Shown: positions 18,768-28,422 of the stretch, piece by piece
How positions within the stretch are numbered: position 1 is the stretch's first letter
Layout of the letters: every line of letters begins with the position of its first letter
Origin: Bin5 sp965200615
GTDB taxonomy: Bacteria > Chloroflexota > Anaerolineae > Caldilineales > Caldilineaceae
Reading direction: 5' to 3'
Length of the DNA: 64,000 bases
Assembly: GCA_965200615.1 (NCBI GenBank)
Contig: OZ241377.1
Coordinates: 3,410,001 to 3,474,000, forward strand
Notes under the pieces: model-generated
Seen by the model: only the letters and a program-made list of their open reading frames with translations
Told to the model about the DNA's origin: nothing
Databases searched by the model: none
Made by a program: the position numbers and the translations under genes

Positions 18768-20030
18768 TTGAGTTCCGACGTCAATGTAGGTGCGATGCCG
18801 CCGCCGTCAGCCGCACAGGCGGTGAAACTTGATAAATTCAAACTTGGCGTGCTCTCCTTCGGTCATTTGGTCGGGGATATGTACTACGCCACGCTGATTC
18901 CCCTCTGGCCCCTGCTGATCGACAGAATGGCGCTCACCCTGACCGACGTGGGATTCTTTACCTCCCTCACCAGTTTCATGCTCATGCCCGTACAGCCCTT
19001 CATCGGCTGGCTGGTGGACCGTTTCCCTCGCGCCTGGTTCATGATCCTGGGACTGATCGGCGCGGCGCTCGGCATGAGTTTCATCGGGCTCGCTCCTACC
19101 TATACCCTGCTCATGGTCTGCGTCGTTTTCGGTCGATTCAGCAACGCCATCTTCCATCCGCACGCGGCCATGATGGTGCGCGCAACGTCGGGAGGACGGC
19201 ACGGCGCCGCTATGTCCATATTCGCCTTTGCCGGCAACATAGGCATCGCCGTCGGCCCTCTCCTCAGTGTCGGCGTCGTCACTCTGTTCGGTCTGGATTC
19301 CACCTACCTGATGATACCGTTCGGGCTGATAGCCGCCGCTGCCATCTACTACTTCATCGGCGTGGATGTTCCCAAGGAGTCACCGTCGTCCGCACCGAAA
19401 GACGAAAACGGTAGCCGGCTGGCTTCCGCAGCCCAGACTTTCGTCGGACCTTTGCTCTTGCTGGCGGTGTTGATGACTTTCCGGGCCGCGATTTGGGGCG
19501 GCTTCAGGACCTTTTTGCCTATCTTTCTCGTTGACAACCGCGCCGTGACCTTTCTCATCGGAGGACTCGGGCTGTCCGCGCTCTCGCTGTTTGGCGCTTT
19601 GGGCGGATTGCTGGGCGGCCATCTCTCTGACCGTTACTCCGGCTCGTGGGTCATTGCAATATCTCTTCTGATCTCCGCCTTGACAATCTTTGCCTTTGTA
19701 AGAACAGACGGCGTCCTGAGCCTCCTGATGTTGATCGTGGCCGGTATGTCCTTGTTCGCAAGCCAGCCTGTTGCCACCGTGTTGGCCCAGGAACTCGCCC
19801 CGGACCGCATGGCCATGGCCTCAGGAGTAATGATGGGCATGGTATGGGGAATCGGCGCGCTGTTCGTAACGCCTATCGGCATGCTGGGTGATGTCTTCGG
19901 ACTGAACGCCAGCATGTATGCCCTTGCCGGTCTGGCCGCGCTGACAGGCTTGGGCTCGTTCCTGCTTCCGGAGTTCAGGCAACGCTATGGAAGCAGGCTT
20001 CGCGAGGTCTTTCTGCCCCCTTCTACTTGA
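18768..20030 (+). CDS. MFS transporter, fosmidomycin-resistance (Fsr)-like
   Basis: This 420-residue, 12-helix major facilitator has the Fsr-type opening LGVLSFGHLVGDMYYATLIP, a motif A-like loop GWLVDRFPRAW, and the segment FGRFSNAIFHPHAAMM that characterises this subgroup. The second half has GGHLSDRYSGSW. Fsr-like carriers export small anions and drugs, but many homologues are uncharacterised. The start is given as TTG 18768 after AGGAT; ATG 18795 is an alternative. It lies between two genes for amide metabolism and may move their substrate or product. Confidence 0.8.
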   Translation: MSSDVNVGAMPPPSAAQAVKLDKFKLGVLSFGHLVGDMYYATLIPLWPLLIDRMALTLTDVGFFTSLTSFMLMPVQPFIGWLVDRFPRAWFMILGLIGAALGMSFIGLAPTYTLLMVCVVFGRFSNAIFHPHAAMMVRATSGGRHGAAMSIFAFAGNIGIAVGPLLSVGVVTLFGLDSTYLMIPFGLIAAAAIYYFIGVDVPKESPSSAPKDENGSRLASAAQTFVGPLLLLAVLMTFRAAIWGGFRTFLPIFLVDNRAVTFLIGGLGLSALSLFGALGGLLGGHLSDRYSGSWVIAISLLISALTIFAFVRTDGVLSLLMLIVAGMSLFASQPVATVLAQELAPDRMAMASGVMMGMVWGIGALFVTPIGMLGDVFGLNASMYALAGLAALTGLGSFLLPEFRQRYGSRLREVFLPPST

Positions 20031-20124
20031 TTCAATACGAGGATATGAACTAAACTTCAGCCTGACCGGTCAACGCGGCGGTTCCGCCGTAAATACAGAC
20101 CCGATTTCAGCAAGGAGCAGTCTC

Positions 20125-20919
20125 ATGACAACCCGAATCCTGTACATCAATCCGCTTGGGACGGACATGTACGACGAGTACACCTATAACATTCTGCAAC
20201 CTGCCGCTTGCCCGGACACCGAGCTGGTCGTCCGCAGTTTGCAGGATGTTCCCAAGACCCCTTATCTGCCGCCGGCGGCCTACTTCACCAACCAGCTCCT
20301 TCATGCGGTCATTGAAGGGGAGAAAGAAGGTTTCGATGGCATTTCGATTGGCTGTTGTGCCGACCCAGGCGTTGAAGAAGCCAAGAGACTCGTCAATATC
20401 CCCGTTTCCGGCCCCTTCGAAGCTCTGGCGCATACCGCCCCCGCGCTGGGCCGCGTAACGATCGTCGCCGGGAACAGGAACAGTGGCTCCTGGAACCACC
20501 TGGTCCACAGATACAATATGGCTCCCTGGCTGGCGGCCGTGCGCGAGGCCCATTTCGCCCATCCCGATCCCGAAATGGCTATGCGGCTGTTTGAGGAGGA
20601 TGAGTCGGAGCTGCGCCGCATCGTCGTGGCCGAAATGGACCGGGCGGCACGTGAAGACGGTGTCGAACAGGCCAGACTCGCGCTCGAAGAGGATGGCGCC
20701 TCTGCGGTCTTTTTCGCCTGCACGCTCTGGTCAGGGCTTCTTGAACCTGTCGCCCGCGCCGTATCTGTAACAGTGCTCGACCCGATGATCACTGCGCTCA
20801 AGTATATCGAAATGGTCGCCGCCACACGCAGATACTACAATGAGTATCAGCTTCAACTCTCGTTTGCCAGACACGCCCGTTTCCCTGTTTCGACCGAGGC
20901 TGTCCCCTCGTTGAACTGA
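20125..20919 (+). CDS. Aspartate/glutamate/hydantoin racemase-family protein
   Basis: This 264-residue protein is of the Asp/Glu/hydantoin racemase fold, which uses two cysteines for cofactor-free epimerisation. The two candidate Cys regions are SIGCCADPG (C77/C78) and FFACTLW (C199), placed in the two half-domains as in hydantoin and allantoin racemases. The N-terminus RILYINPLGTD is typical. The frame is open to 19987, but AAGGAG at 20112-20117 lies 7 nt before ATG 20125, which sets the start. Placed before an M20 peptidase, it would fit a hydantoinase- or carbamoylase-type route. No hydantoinase is in the window. Confidence 0.8.
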   Translation: MTTRILYINPLGTDMYDEYTYNILQPAACPDTELVVRSLQDVPKTPYLPPAAYFTNQLLHAVIEGEKEGFDGISIGCCADPGVEEAKRLVNIPVSGPFEALAHTAPALGRVTIVAGNRNSGSWNHLVHRYNMAPWLAAVREAHFAHPDPEMAMRLFEEDESELRRIVVAEMDRAAREDGVEQARLALEEDGASAVFFACTLWSGLLEPVARAVSVTVLDPMITALKYIEMVAATRRYYNEYQLQLSFARHARFPVSTEAVPSLN

Positions 20920-21073
20920 CAACCGATCAGTAAACGGTAGTCGACAAAGCCGGGCTGCTTTCGCAAGAACCGAAGACCATCCTCAGGATATCGAACTATC
21001 AGCTGAGACAATTGCAGGGGCAGAGCAACAATCTGCCTCTGGCGACACCTGCATCGAACCAGAGGAGAATTAC

Positions 21074-22426
21074 ATGGACCGCTTCGAAGCCAACGTCCAG
21101 AACAATCAGGAGCGCTTTCTCGCTGAACTCCAGGAGTTCTGCCGCAAACCAAGCATAATCGCGCAGGATATAGGCATAGATGAGACCGCCGAATGGGTCA
21201 GTGACCGGCTGCGCAACGTTGGATTCGAGTCCAGGGTAATCTCTGTAGACGGTGGGGCGCCCGTCGTCTACGGCGAAATGGGGTCGGGCGACAAAACGCT
21301 CATGATCTACAACCACTACGACGTCCAGCCCCCGGAACCCTTGGACCTGTGGGATTCCGGCCCCTTCGACGCCGAGATCCGCGACGGCCGCGTCTGGGCC
21401 CGCGGCGTCTCCGACAACAAGGGCCCCTGGATGGCGCGCGTCCAGGCCATCGAGGCCTACCAGCAGGAGATCGGCGAGCTGCCCTTCCGAATCAAGTGGA
21501 TCGTTGAAGGAGAGGAGGAGATCGGCAGCCCCAACCTGGGCCGCTTCGTCGAGGAAAATCGCGATCTCCTGCAGGGCGCCGACGCCTGCCTCTGGGAAGG
21601 GGGAAGGCGGGACGGCGCCGGCAGGCCGGTCATCTCTCTCGGCATGAAAGGAATCGCTTATCTCGGCCTTTCCGTCAGCGGCGCAAGCAGCGATCTCCAC
21701 TCCATGAATGCCCCCATAGTCGGCAATCCGGCATGGCGGCTCATCTGGGCCCTCGCCAGCCTTAAGGACGAGAACGAGAACATTACAGTCGACGGTCTCA
21801 TGGACCACGTTGTTAAGCCCACCGCAGACGAGTTGGAATACATCCGGGGGATTCCCTTCGATGAAGAGCAGAACAAGCAGGACTTCGGCATCGGCTCCTT
21901 CCTGAAAGGAGCAACCGGACCGGAGATAGTCAAGCAACTCCTGTTCGACCCGACCTGTACCATCTGCGGCTTTCTGGCCGGCTACACGGGCCCCGGTCTC
22001 AAAACCGTCCTTCCCAATCAGGCCTCGGCAAAGGTAGATTTCCGCCTGGTCCCTGACCTGAACCCCGAACTGGCGCTGCGCCTCGTCAGAGAGCACCTCG
22101 ACCGCCGCGGATTCACCGACGTCAATGTCGAGCTCCTGGCACAGCTCTGGCCCTACCGGTCACAGGTCGACCATCCCTGGGTCCAGGCAAGCATCTCCGT
22201 GGCCCGCGACATCTTCGGCGCCGAGCCGGTCGTATACCCCTCTTCAGCCGGCGGCGGACCCATGTACCAGCTGTGCGGGACATTCGGCATTCCCGGCATC
22301 TCGGGCGGCGGCGTCGGGAACCCCAACTCAAATCTCCACGCGCCCAATGAAAACATATTTGTCGAAGATTACATGCGGTCAATTCTCTATACCGGCCACC
22401 TGATCCAGGCAATCGGCAACCTATAG
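21074..22426 (+). CDS. M20-family metallopeptidase (dipeptidase-like)
   Basis: This 450-residue protein matches M20 dipeptidases such as carnosinase-like CPG2 relatives. Metal ligands are in order: H81 (NHYDVQP), D114 (GVSDNKG), the catalytic Glu pair in EGEEEIGS (147-149) and a late His (NLHAPNE). The lid/dimerisation domain spans about 200-310, and the length is normal. ATG 21074 follows AGAGGAGAATTAC. Likely substrates are dipeptides or N-carbamoyl or N-acyl amino acids, consistent with the neighbouring AstE/AspA-like and racemase-like genes. Confidence 0.88.
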   Translation: MDRFEANVQNNQERFLAELQEFCRKPSIIAQDIGIDETAEWVSDRLRNVGFESRVISVDGGAPVVYGEMGSGDKTLMIYNHYDVQPPEPLDLWDSGPFDAEIRDGRVWARGVSDNKGPWMARVQAIEAYQQEIGELPFRIKWIVEGEEEIGSPNLGRFVEENRDLLQGADACLWEGGRRDGAGRPVISLGMKGIAYLGLSVSGASSDLHSMNAPIVGNPAWRLIWALASLKDENENITVDGLMDHVVKPTADELEYIRGIPFDEEQNKQDFGIGSFLKGATGPEIVKQLLFDPTCTICGFLAGYTGPGLKTVLPNQASAKVDFRLVPDLNPELALRLVREHLDRRGFTDVNVELLAQLWPYRSQVDHPWVQASISVARDIFGAEPVVYPSSAGGGPMYQLCGTFGIPGISGGGVGNPNSNLHAPNENIFVEDYMRSILYTGHLIQAIGNL

Positions 22427-22467
22427 TTCCTGCCTGTTGTGTCTCGATGTGGACGGACATTTCCGCC

Positions 22468-22485
22468 TTGCCTGATAGCAGGCAA
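22468..22485 (+). terminator. Short hairpin between the M20 peptidase and MFS genes
   Basis: Perfect 7-bp stem TTGCCTG (22468-22474) and CAGGCAA (22479-22485) with the four-base loop ATAG. No T-run follows. It lies 41 nt after the M20 stop codon and could mark a transcript end or a stability element. Confidence 0.35.
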
Positions 22486-22523
22486 CGCCGGCGCGCCTTC
22501 TTCCTGCCGGGTCTGGGCCCTAC

Positions 22524-23951
22524 ATGAACAGGAATGTCTCAACTGTAGAAGGCGCCCGTACCGGGAAGTGGGTGGCCCTGCTTGCGGTTATCGCCGGGAT
22601 TCTTGTCCAGGCCCTCAACCAAAGCACTGTTCAGGCCGCGCTGCCGACCCTGTCCCAGGAACTCGGCGCCAACTTTACCACCATTCAGTGGGTGCTGCTC
22701 AGCTTCCAGATCACATTGTCGGTGGTCATGCTGAGCGTTGGCCGGCTGGCCGACATGTTCGGCAAGAGACGCATATTCATCGTCGGGCATCTCTCTTTTG
22801 GGTTGGCCTCTCTGCTGTGCGCGTTTTCCCCCAACGTCTACTTCCTCATCGGCTTCCGCGTCCTTCAGTCCACCGGCGCCGCGGTCGTCACCGTCCTCTC
22901 AATGGCGATCGTTGCCGAAATCTTTCCTGATGCGGAAAAAGGCCGTGTTCTGGGTATCGCTGCCGGCGCCAACTCTTTCGGACACTTCGTGGGCCCGATT
23001 CTTGGCGGCTATCTGATCGGCGCCTACGGCTGGCGGATCGCCTTCTTCATGCTGGTTCCCTGCGCGCTGTTGGCCGCGCTGCTGGCCGCCCGCTACATCC
23101 CCGCCCTTTCGCCCTCCGGGACAGCCCAGCGCTTTGACATTCTCGGCGCGGCGCTGATCGGCGCGGCCATGTGCACGCTTTCGCTCGGCCTGTCCTATGG
23201 CCAGCTCATTGGATTCGCCCACGTCTATGTCCTTCTTCTTTTCGCTGTCAGCGCAGTCGGGCTTGTGTCCTTTCTCTTCGCCGAACGCCGTGTCGCCCAT
23301 CCCGTGCTGGACTTCGAGCTTTTTCGCAGCCGCCCATTCAGTCTCCACATCGCGCTTGCCGGGCTCGCCGGCATCGCGACCTCCGGTGTCACCTTTCTGC
23401 TCCCATTCTTTATGCAACTTGCGCTTGGCCTCACCATCCTGCAGGTCGGTTTCGTGATGGCGATCGTATCCATCGAAATCGCGCTGATTGCCCCCGCCGC
23501 CGGCTATCTCGCCGACCGCCTCGGCGCCCATCGCGTGACCCTGATAGGGCTCGCAGTTCTTCTGGTCGGCTTCCTCGTCGCCAGCGCCGCCAACCTGAAC
23601 AACAGCCAGCTTGACTTTCTCCTGCGCATATTGCCCATGGGCATCGGCATCGGCCTCTTCATGAGCCCCAATAGCGCAGTCATCATGGCCGCGGCGCCTC
23701 CGGCCCGGATCGGTGTCGCTTCAGGCCTGATCGGGTTGACGCGAATGATAGGTCAGACGACCGGAATCGCTCTTCTGGGCGCCGTCTTTGCCAGTAACGT
23801 TGCGCGCTCCGCCGGCATGCCGGTCGACGTGACCGACGCCTCCCCTCTGGCCATCAGTCAGGCTTTTCGACTGCAGTTCTTCATTGTTGCTGTTGTGATC
23901 GGGGCAACCCTGCTCTGGTCGTTGAAGTCCAGATCTGAAAAACGGGCCTAA
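22524..23951 (+). CDS. DHA2-type MFS efflux transporter (EmrB/QacA-like)
   Basis: This 475-residue major facilitator has about 14 membrane helices. Motif A is GRLADMFGKRR in the loop after helix 2. The antiporter motif C region reads FVGPILGGYLIG. An early NQSTVQAALP matches the DHA2 helix 1 motif. Such proteins export drugs or other hydrophobic compounds using the proton gradient. Its 3' end overlaps the convergent sulfatase gene by 4 bases, so there is no room for a dedicated terminator between them. Confidence 0.87.
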   Translation: MNRNVSTVEGARTGKWVALLAVIAGILVQALNQSTVQAALPTLSQELGANFTTIQWVLLSFQITLSVVMLSVGRLADMFGKRRIFIVGHLSFGLASLLCAFSPNVYFLIGFRVLQSTGAAVVTVLSMAIVAEIFPDAEKGRVLGIAAGANSFGHFVGPILGGYLIGAYGWRIAFFMLVPCALLAALLAARYIPALSPSGTAQRFDILGAALIGAAMCTLSLGLSYGQLIGFAHVYVLLLFAVSAVGLVSFLFAERRVAHPVLDFELFRSRPFSLHIALAGLAGIATSGVTFLLPFFMQLALGLTILQVGFVMAIVSIEIALIAPAAGYLADRLGAHRVTLIGLAVLLVGFLVASAANLNNSQLDFLLRILPMGIGIGLFMSPNSAVIMAAAPPARIGVASGLIGLTRMIGQTTGIALLGAVFASNVARSAGMPVDVTDASPLAISQAFRLQFFIVAVVIGATLLWSLKSRSEKRA

Positions 23952-25315
23952 ACCCGCCAGGCTTCAGTCATGTTGTGCTGGGGTAACGCCGCGCCCAGGG
24001 CACCATTCCTGTCTGGCCTTGAGTAACGGCTGAACTGCCTTTCCATCAAACGCAGTAGCTCAGATGAAACGGCCCGGTGCGAGGAGCTGTCGAAGAGGCT
24101 GTGGCTCTCGCGTGGGTCGGTCTCCAGGTCGAAGAGTTCGTGGGGTCCGCTCGGATGCCTGCGAACGAGCTTGTATCGGCGCGTTCGCGCCATACGCGCC
24201 ATTCCATACTCGCCAAACTGGACGTCTCGCCAGGACCCGTCCTCTTCCAGCTCAAGCAAAAGAGGCCGCATGCTTCTACCCGCGTAGTCGGCGCCGGAGG
24301 GTAACTTCGCTTCCCCCGTTTCCGTCAGCGTCTGGAACAGATCCAGGTGATCAACCATTTCCTCGCGCCGCATTCCTGCCTGCAAAATGCCAGGCCAGCT
24401 CAGAATCAAGGGCACCCGAATCGACTCCTCCACCATGTTCAGTGGCCGCGTCCCGTTTCCTTTGCCCCAAATGCCGTGATGCCCGCAGTTCAGCCCGTGA
24501 TCTGACGTGTATACCACCAGCGTGTTGTTGAGCTTGCCCGCCCTGTCGACAGCCTCCAGAAGTCGCCCGACGATTTCGTCTACATGGCTGACCGCGGCAT
24601 AATACTGGGTTTGCGCTTCCCGTTCGCGGCCCCGGTCCACGCTCAAAGACTCCAGCGCCTGATCGCCAAATGGATAGGATTCGTTCACTGGAATGTCGCT
24701 GAATGCGGCGTCGCGATACAATTCGGCCAGCCTCTCCGGATGGCCGCGCCAAGGGCTATGTGTGGCGGTCAGTCCGACAAACAGGAAAAACGGGCGCTCA
24801 TCATGCGCCGTCACAAACTTGACAGCCTCACTGGCGATGATGTCGTTGGTATAGCCGCTGAATGTCTCCATCCGGCCTTGATTGCAGAATTCGCGCCTCC
24901 CCTCGTGGAGAAGTGGGTAGGCGCTTCCCACACTGAACCAGGAATCGAAACCCGGCGCGGGCGTGTCCTCATTGCCAGCATGCCACTTGCCGGCGAGGCC
25001 CGTCCTGTAGCCTGCCTCCTGTAGAAGTTGAGGTAAAGTCCGTTCCCCCGCCAGCCACGACTGCCGGTCAAATGTCATCGCGATATAATCGTGGACACCG
25101 TGCTGCGAGGGCATCAGTCCTGTCAGCAGCGATGCGCGCGCCGGCGAACAGACCGGTGTCGGCGTAAAGGCATTCTCCATAACGACGCCCGAACCCGCCA
25201 GTCGGTCCAGATTAGGTGTGAGCACTTCCTGATTGCCGTAAGCCCCACTCGCCCACTGCCCATGGTCGTCGGTAACGAACAGCAGAATGTCAGGCTGCCT
25301 GAAGGTTGCTGCCAT
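23948..25315 (-). CDS. Type I sulfatase (formylglycine-dependent)
   Basis: This 455-residue alkaline-phosphatase-superfamily sulfatase carries the maturation motif CSPAR at residues 56-60, where C56 would be oxidised to formylglycine. Metal ligands include the N-terminal DD pair (VTDDHG, 16-17) and the later YTSDHG segment. K/H residues follow in GHHGIWGKGNG. No signal peptide is visible, so it may be cytoplasmic or exported by another route. It would hydrolyse a sulfate ester, perhaps a sulfated glycan or choline-type ester. It is the last gene of a minus-strand group with phosphorylase-like and NitT/TauT-type transport genes. Confidence 0.9.
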   Translation of the reverse strand: MAATFRQPDILLFVTDDHGQWASGAYGNQEVLTPNLDRLAGSGVVMENAFTPTPVCSPARASLLTGLMPSQHGVHDYIAMTFDRQSWLAGERTLPQLLQEAGYRTGLAGKWHAGNEDTPAPGFDSWFSVGSAYPLLHEGRREFCNQGRMETFSGYTNDIIASEAVKFVTAHDERPFFLFVGLTATHSPWRGHPERLAELYRDAAFSDIPVNESYPFGDQALESLSVDRGREREAQTQYYAAVSHVDEIVGRLLEAVDRAGKLNNTLVVYTSDHGLNCGHHGIWGKGNGTRPLNMVEESIRVPLILSWPGILQAGMRREEMVDHLDLFQTLTETGEAKLPSGADYAGRSMRPLLLELEEDGSWRDVQFGEYGMARMARTRRYKLVRRHPSGPHELFDLETDPRESHSLFDSSSHRAVSSELLRLMERQFSRYSRPDRNGALGAALPQHNMTEAWRV

Positions 25316-25561
25316 GCCATCTCAATCCACCTTCCCCAACGCAGGGGCGGCCCCGGTTGTTGTCCCGCAGTCAAACGAAAACAACGCCTGGCCATCGCTG
25401 AGGAGGGACGCCAGCCCGCCAGGAACCGGAACGCGCTTTGAATTACGGACGGGGCCGACTAAAGGTATAATTCGGCTCCCCCAGTGTCGTGACGGGCGAG
25501 CCGCCAGCCGCAGAGTAATCCGTCAATTCTCATTACTGTCTGGCTCACAACGATTTGTAAC

Positions 25562-26461
25562 CTAAGCCCCCTCAACCGGGAACTGTCCCAATCCGTAAAG
25601 ATATATGTCCGGGTCCTCGGGCGGCGTCACACCGCTCTCGATCAGCGCCTCCATGGCGTTGGCCATAACCGGTCCCAGATAGTGGGGACAGCTGAAGTAG
25701 AAATCGGCCATCGCATCCGGATTGTCGCCAACCCATTCGTCTCTACCCTCAGCATGATTGGAGATGATGCCCACCGAAGCAAGACGTACGCCCGCCTTGC
25801 GAAAAACCGGCAATTCATGCGCCAGCGTATGACCCACGACGTGCGCTCCCATATCGGCGTAGACCTGGATCTCCTTCGCAGTCTCAAAGCGCCCCCAAGC
25901 CGTGCAAACATAGATGGCGTCTCTGTACACGCCGGCAAACTTTGGCTCCTTCTTCGCCGCCTCATAAAGGTGTTCACTCATGATGGGGCAGAACGGGTCC
26001 TTGAACCGAGCCGACCGCTTGCGCCCGCCGAAAAAGGGCTGGTCGTCCTCCGGCCTGAAAAACATCATGTAGTCCGTATTGATCGTGATGCTCCAGGGCG
26101 GCAGCGGCTCCCCAGGCTTGTCCGGCCTCTGTATGCCCCCCACCGATGCCTCGACCATCGCCCACTGAACGCCGGCCTGCTCCAGCGCCCAGCCCACCTG
26201 TTTCGCCGCCAACCACGGCGTTCGCGGCCTCGAACCTTGTCCCCCTCCGTGATCCCACATGCCGTGCATCGCCGTGCGCAAGACGTTCTGACCGGCAATA
26301 CGCAGCAACTTGAACGGTGCAGTGCCGCCAAAGGGAGTGTCAAAGCCTTCATAGACTTCGGTCAATTCAACATTGGGCATCTCCAGATCCTCGGGAAATC
26401 GAGCCCCCCAGGTGCCGGAGCCGCCTATCAAAGCATAGCTTGCTGTTGGAATTGTCGTCAC
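25562..26461 (-). CDS. MTA/purine nucleoside phosphorylase-like protein
   Basis: This 299-residue protein resembles the 5'-methylthioadenosine/purine nucleoside phosphorylase superfamily. The N-terminal IGGSGTWG glycine loop is where such enzymes bind phosphate. RTAMHGMWDHGGG takes the position of the family's second phosphate-binding stretch. FETAKEIQVYADMGAHVVGHTLAHE corresponds to the FETxxEIxxYxxxGadvvgMTxxpE region that binds substrate. It starts with GTG at 26461, preceded by AGGAAAG. A close functional paralogue is the next gene upstream. The nucleoside or base used is not readable. Confidence 0.72.
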   Translation of the reverse strand: MTTIPTASYALIGGSGTWGARFPEDLEMPNVELTEVYEGFDTPFGGTAPFKLLRIAGQNVLRTAMHGMWDHGGGQGSRPRTPWLAAKQVGWALEQAGVQWAMVEASVGGIQRPDKPGEPLPPWSITINTDYMMFFRPEDDQPFFGGRKRSARFKDPFCPIMSEHLYEAAKKEPKFAGVYRDAIYVCTAWGRFETAKEIQVYADMGAHVVGHTLAHELPVFRKAGVRLASVGIISNHAEGRDEWVGDNPDAMADFYFSCPHYLGPVMANAMEALIESGVTPPEDPDIYLYGLGQFPVEGA

Positions 26462-26551
26462 TGTATCTTTCCTGTTCTTTTCTTAGCAGTTGCTTGCGAA
26501 TGCGGTTCTATACTTGCCAGGCTCATCATTGATGTGACGGAGCCAGGGCAG

Positions 26552-27538
26552 TCATACCGGTTGGGTAAGGGATTGACTGAAAACTGGCGGCGCAACGCCC
26601 AGGCTGGTTGTGCATTGGCAGCCCCTGCCGTCCGGAATCGGCATCGAAGCCAGCAGTTCCAGTTCTAGGGACAGTGCGATTTCAGGGAATACCTCGGTGT
26701 ACAGATGGTTGATGGAATCGTGAATGTCGTGCTCCGGCTCCAACCCGTGAGCGTAGTTGCTTACCATGTGGTAGTAGAGAACATGGATGCCAAGGTAACG
26801 GGACAAAAGCGGGTTGAGGCAGTCGCCGTGCAGGGTAACGATGGGTGGCCGATCCGGCTGGCATTCGGAAGCGATCTTGGCGACGGCCATCCAGTGCAGA
26901 ATGTCGAAATCGGACTCGAAGGTTATCGATTCGGGCACGATCATGGCGACGCGGGTGTCGGCAGGGGTCCGCACCTTTCTGATCTGGCCGCTCTGAACAT
27001 AGGGCGCCAGTTTCGACGCCATCAGCGTCTGCAGCTCCGGGCAAAAGGGATCGCCCAGTAGGAAGCGGCATTTGGACCACATGCTCTCGAACTGCGTGCC
27101 GGGCAGGCCGCGATGCACCGGCCGCGTGTAGAAACTCCACGGTAGGGCGACATCGCCGGGGCGGACGGCGATGTCGCCCTGGCGCCAGTCGGCGATGCCG
27201 GACGTGCCGCCCACCATCATCACCTTCACCCCTGCTTGCCAGATCACCCAGAAACATTTTTCGAAATTGAGATGGTAGAGCGAATCCTCTCCCAAGACCT
27301 CGCCGTACGAGGGAATCCAGATCACGTCGCGCCCGTTTGGCGCGACCAGGTGGACGACCAGCGGCGAAAGCCCGTAAGGCGTGTTCAGCCGTTCCCTGCT
27401 CGAAACGGTCCATCCCTGTGTTACAGCCCGTTCAAGCACGCCGTCGATACCGTATCCCCAGAGGGGGCTTCCGGTGAACGAGGCGAAATCGGCTCCGGGC
27501 CCGTCGTACTTTACAGTAGGATTTATTTTCGGGTACAT
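26552..27538 (-). CDS. Divergent phosphorylase-like protein paired with its neighbour
   Basis: This 328-residue protein seems to be a distant relative of the MTA-phosphorylase-like protein encoded next to it. A central AGVKVMMVGGTSGIADWRQGDI resembles the GvkxxixxnaxGslxxxxxxGDi core of nucleoside phosphorylases. An ESMWSKC..LLGDPFCPEL segment parallels the DPFCPIMSEH of the neighbour. The canonical N-terminal GGSG loop and the FETxxEI motif are not evident. It may be a diverged enzyme or a non-catalytic partner. Start ATG 27538. The pairing with an NMT1-type importer suggests salvage of a nucleoside- or pyrimidine-like compound. Confidence 0.5.
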   Translation of the reverse strand: MYPKINPTVKYDGPGADFASFTGSPLWGYGIDGVLERAVTQGWTVSSRERLNTPYGLSPLVVHLVAPNGRDVIWIPSYGEVLGEDSLYHLNFEKCFWVIWQAGVKVMMVGGTSGIADWRQGDIAVRPGDVALPWSFYTRPVHRGLPGTQFESMWSKCRFLLGDPFCPELQTLMASKLAPYVQSGQIRKVRTPADTRVAMIVPESITFESDFDILHWMAVAKIASECQPDRPPIVTLHGDCLNPLLSRYLGIHVLYYHMVSNYAHGLEPEHDIHDSINHLYTEVFPEIALSLELELLASMPIPDGRGCQCTTSLGVAPPVFSQSLTQPV

Positions 27539-27575
27539 GTTGCTTTCCAGTGTGCGAAAAAAGGACTGCCGGCAG

Positions 27576-28325
27576 TCAACTCAGGTCCTGGACCTGCCAG
27601 CGGAACAGGCGCTTTTCGATCATCTTGACCAGCAGATAAGCGCCGACCGCGAGCGCACTGGCCACCATCGTAACGGCCCACACTCTATCGGCCCGGTACT
27701 GCGACATCGACTGAACGATCAGATAGCCGAGTCCCTTGCGGGCAAACAGCCATTCGGCTACAACGGCGCCGATGATGCTGCCGGTGAAAGCGATCTCATG
27801 AGCGGCAATATAGTAAGGGAGCGCACTCGGCCAGCGTACCTTCGTAAATATCTCCCACTGGCTGGAGTCCAAAGTTTGCATCCTGTCCAGCAGCACCGGG
27901 TCGGCCGATTTCAGCCCTTTTGTCACGTTCGCCAGAATCGGGAAGAACGTAATCAGAACCACGATTATGATCTTGGGCAGCGGCGTATCACCTAGAATGA
28001 TGATCAAGATGCTGGCAATCGTCACAAACGGGACGTTCTTGATGATTACCGTCCACGGAAGTGCCAGGGACTCCATCCATGGCAAATAGAGAAACGAGAT
28101 GGACAGGGCAATCGCGATCGCATTGGCCACCGCGTAGCCGGTCAACGCCTCAACGATTGTAGTCCACGTGTGAGTAGCGAGCAGCTCCCGTTCGGTCCAC
28201 AACACGTCCGCCACCATATCCGGCGGCGGAAGCAGGAAGGACGGAAAGCCTGTTATCTGTATCGCCAGAACCCACAGGATGGGTACAGAGACAATCATTA
28301 TGAGATAGGCAAGACGATCGCTCAT
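27576..28325 (-). CDS. NitT/TauT-family ABC transporter permease (SsuC/TauC-like)
   Basis: This 249-residue permease has about six membrane helices and one binding-protein-dependent transport domain (about 55-240). The coupling loop region reads WEIFTKVRWPSALPYYIAA, the form used by SsuC/TauC/ThiX-type permeases. It sits between the phosphorylase-like genes and the ATPase gene on the minus strand and belongs to a three-component importer for small molecules such as sulfonates, nitrate or thiamine precursors. Confidence 0.9.
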   Translation of the reverse strand: MSDRLAYLIMIVSVPILWVLAIQITGFPSFLLPPPDMVADVLWTERELLATHTWTTIVEALTGYAVANAIAIALSISFLYLPWMESLALPWTVIIKNVPFVTIASILIIILGDTPLPKIIIVVLITFFPILANVTKGLKSADPVLLDRMQTLDSSQWEIFTKVRWPSALPYYIAAHEIAFTGSIIGAVVAEWLFARKGLGYLIVQSMSQYRADRVWAVTMVASALAVGAYLLVKMIEKRLFRWQVQDLS

Positions 28326-28422
28326 GAGTTTTACCCGGTCGTTAGTGACGCCAACAGAAACGATAGCTATTGCTGGTACTGTCCTTTCTCAGAGTACCCA
28401 TCAAGAGTTCCTGACAGTTTCC

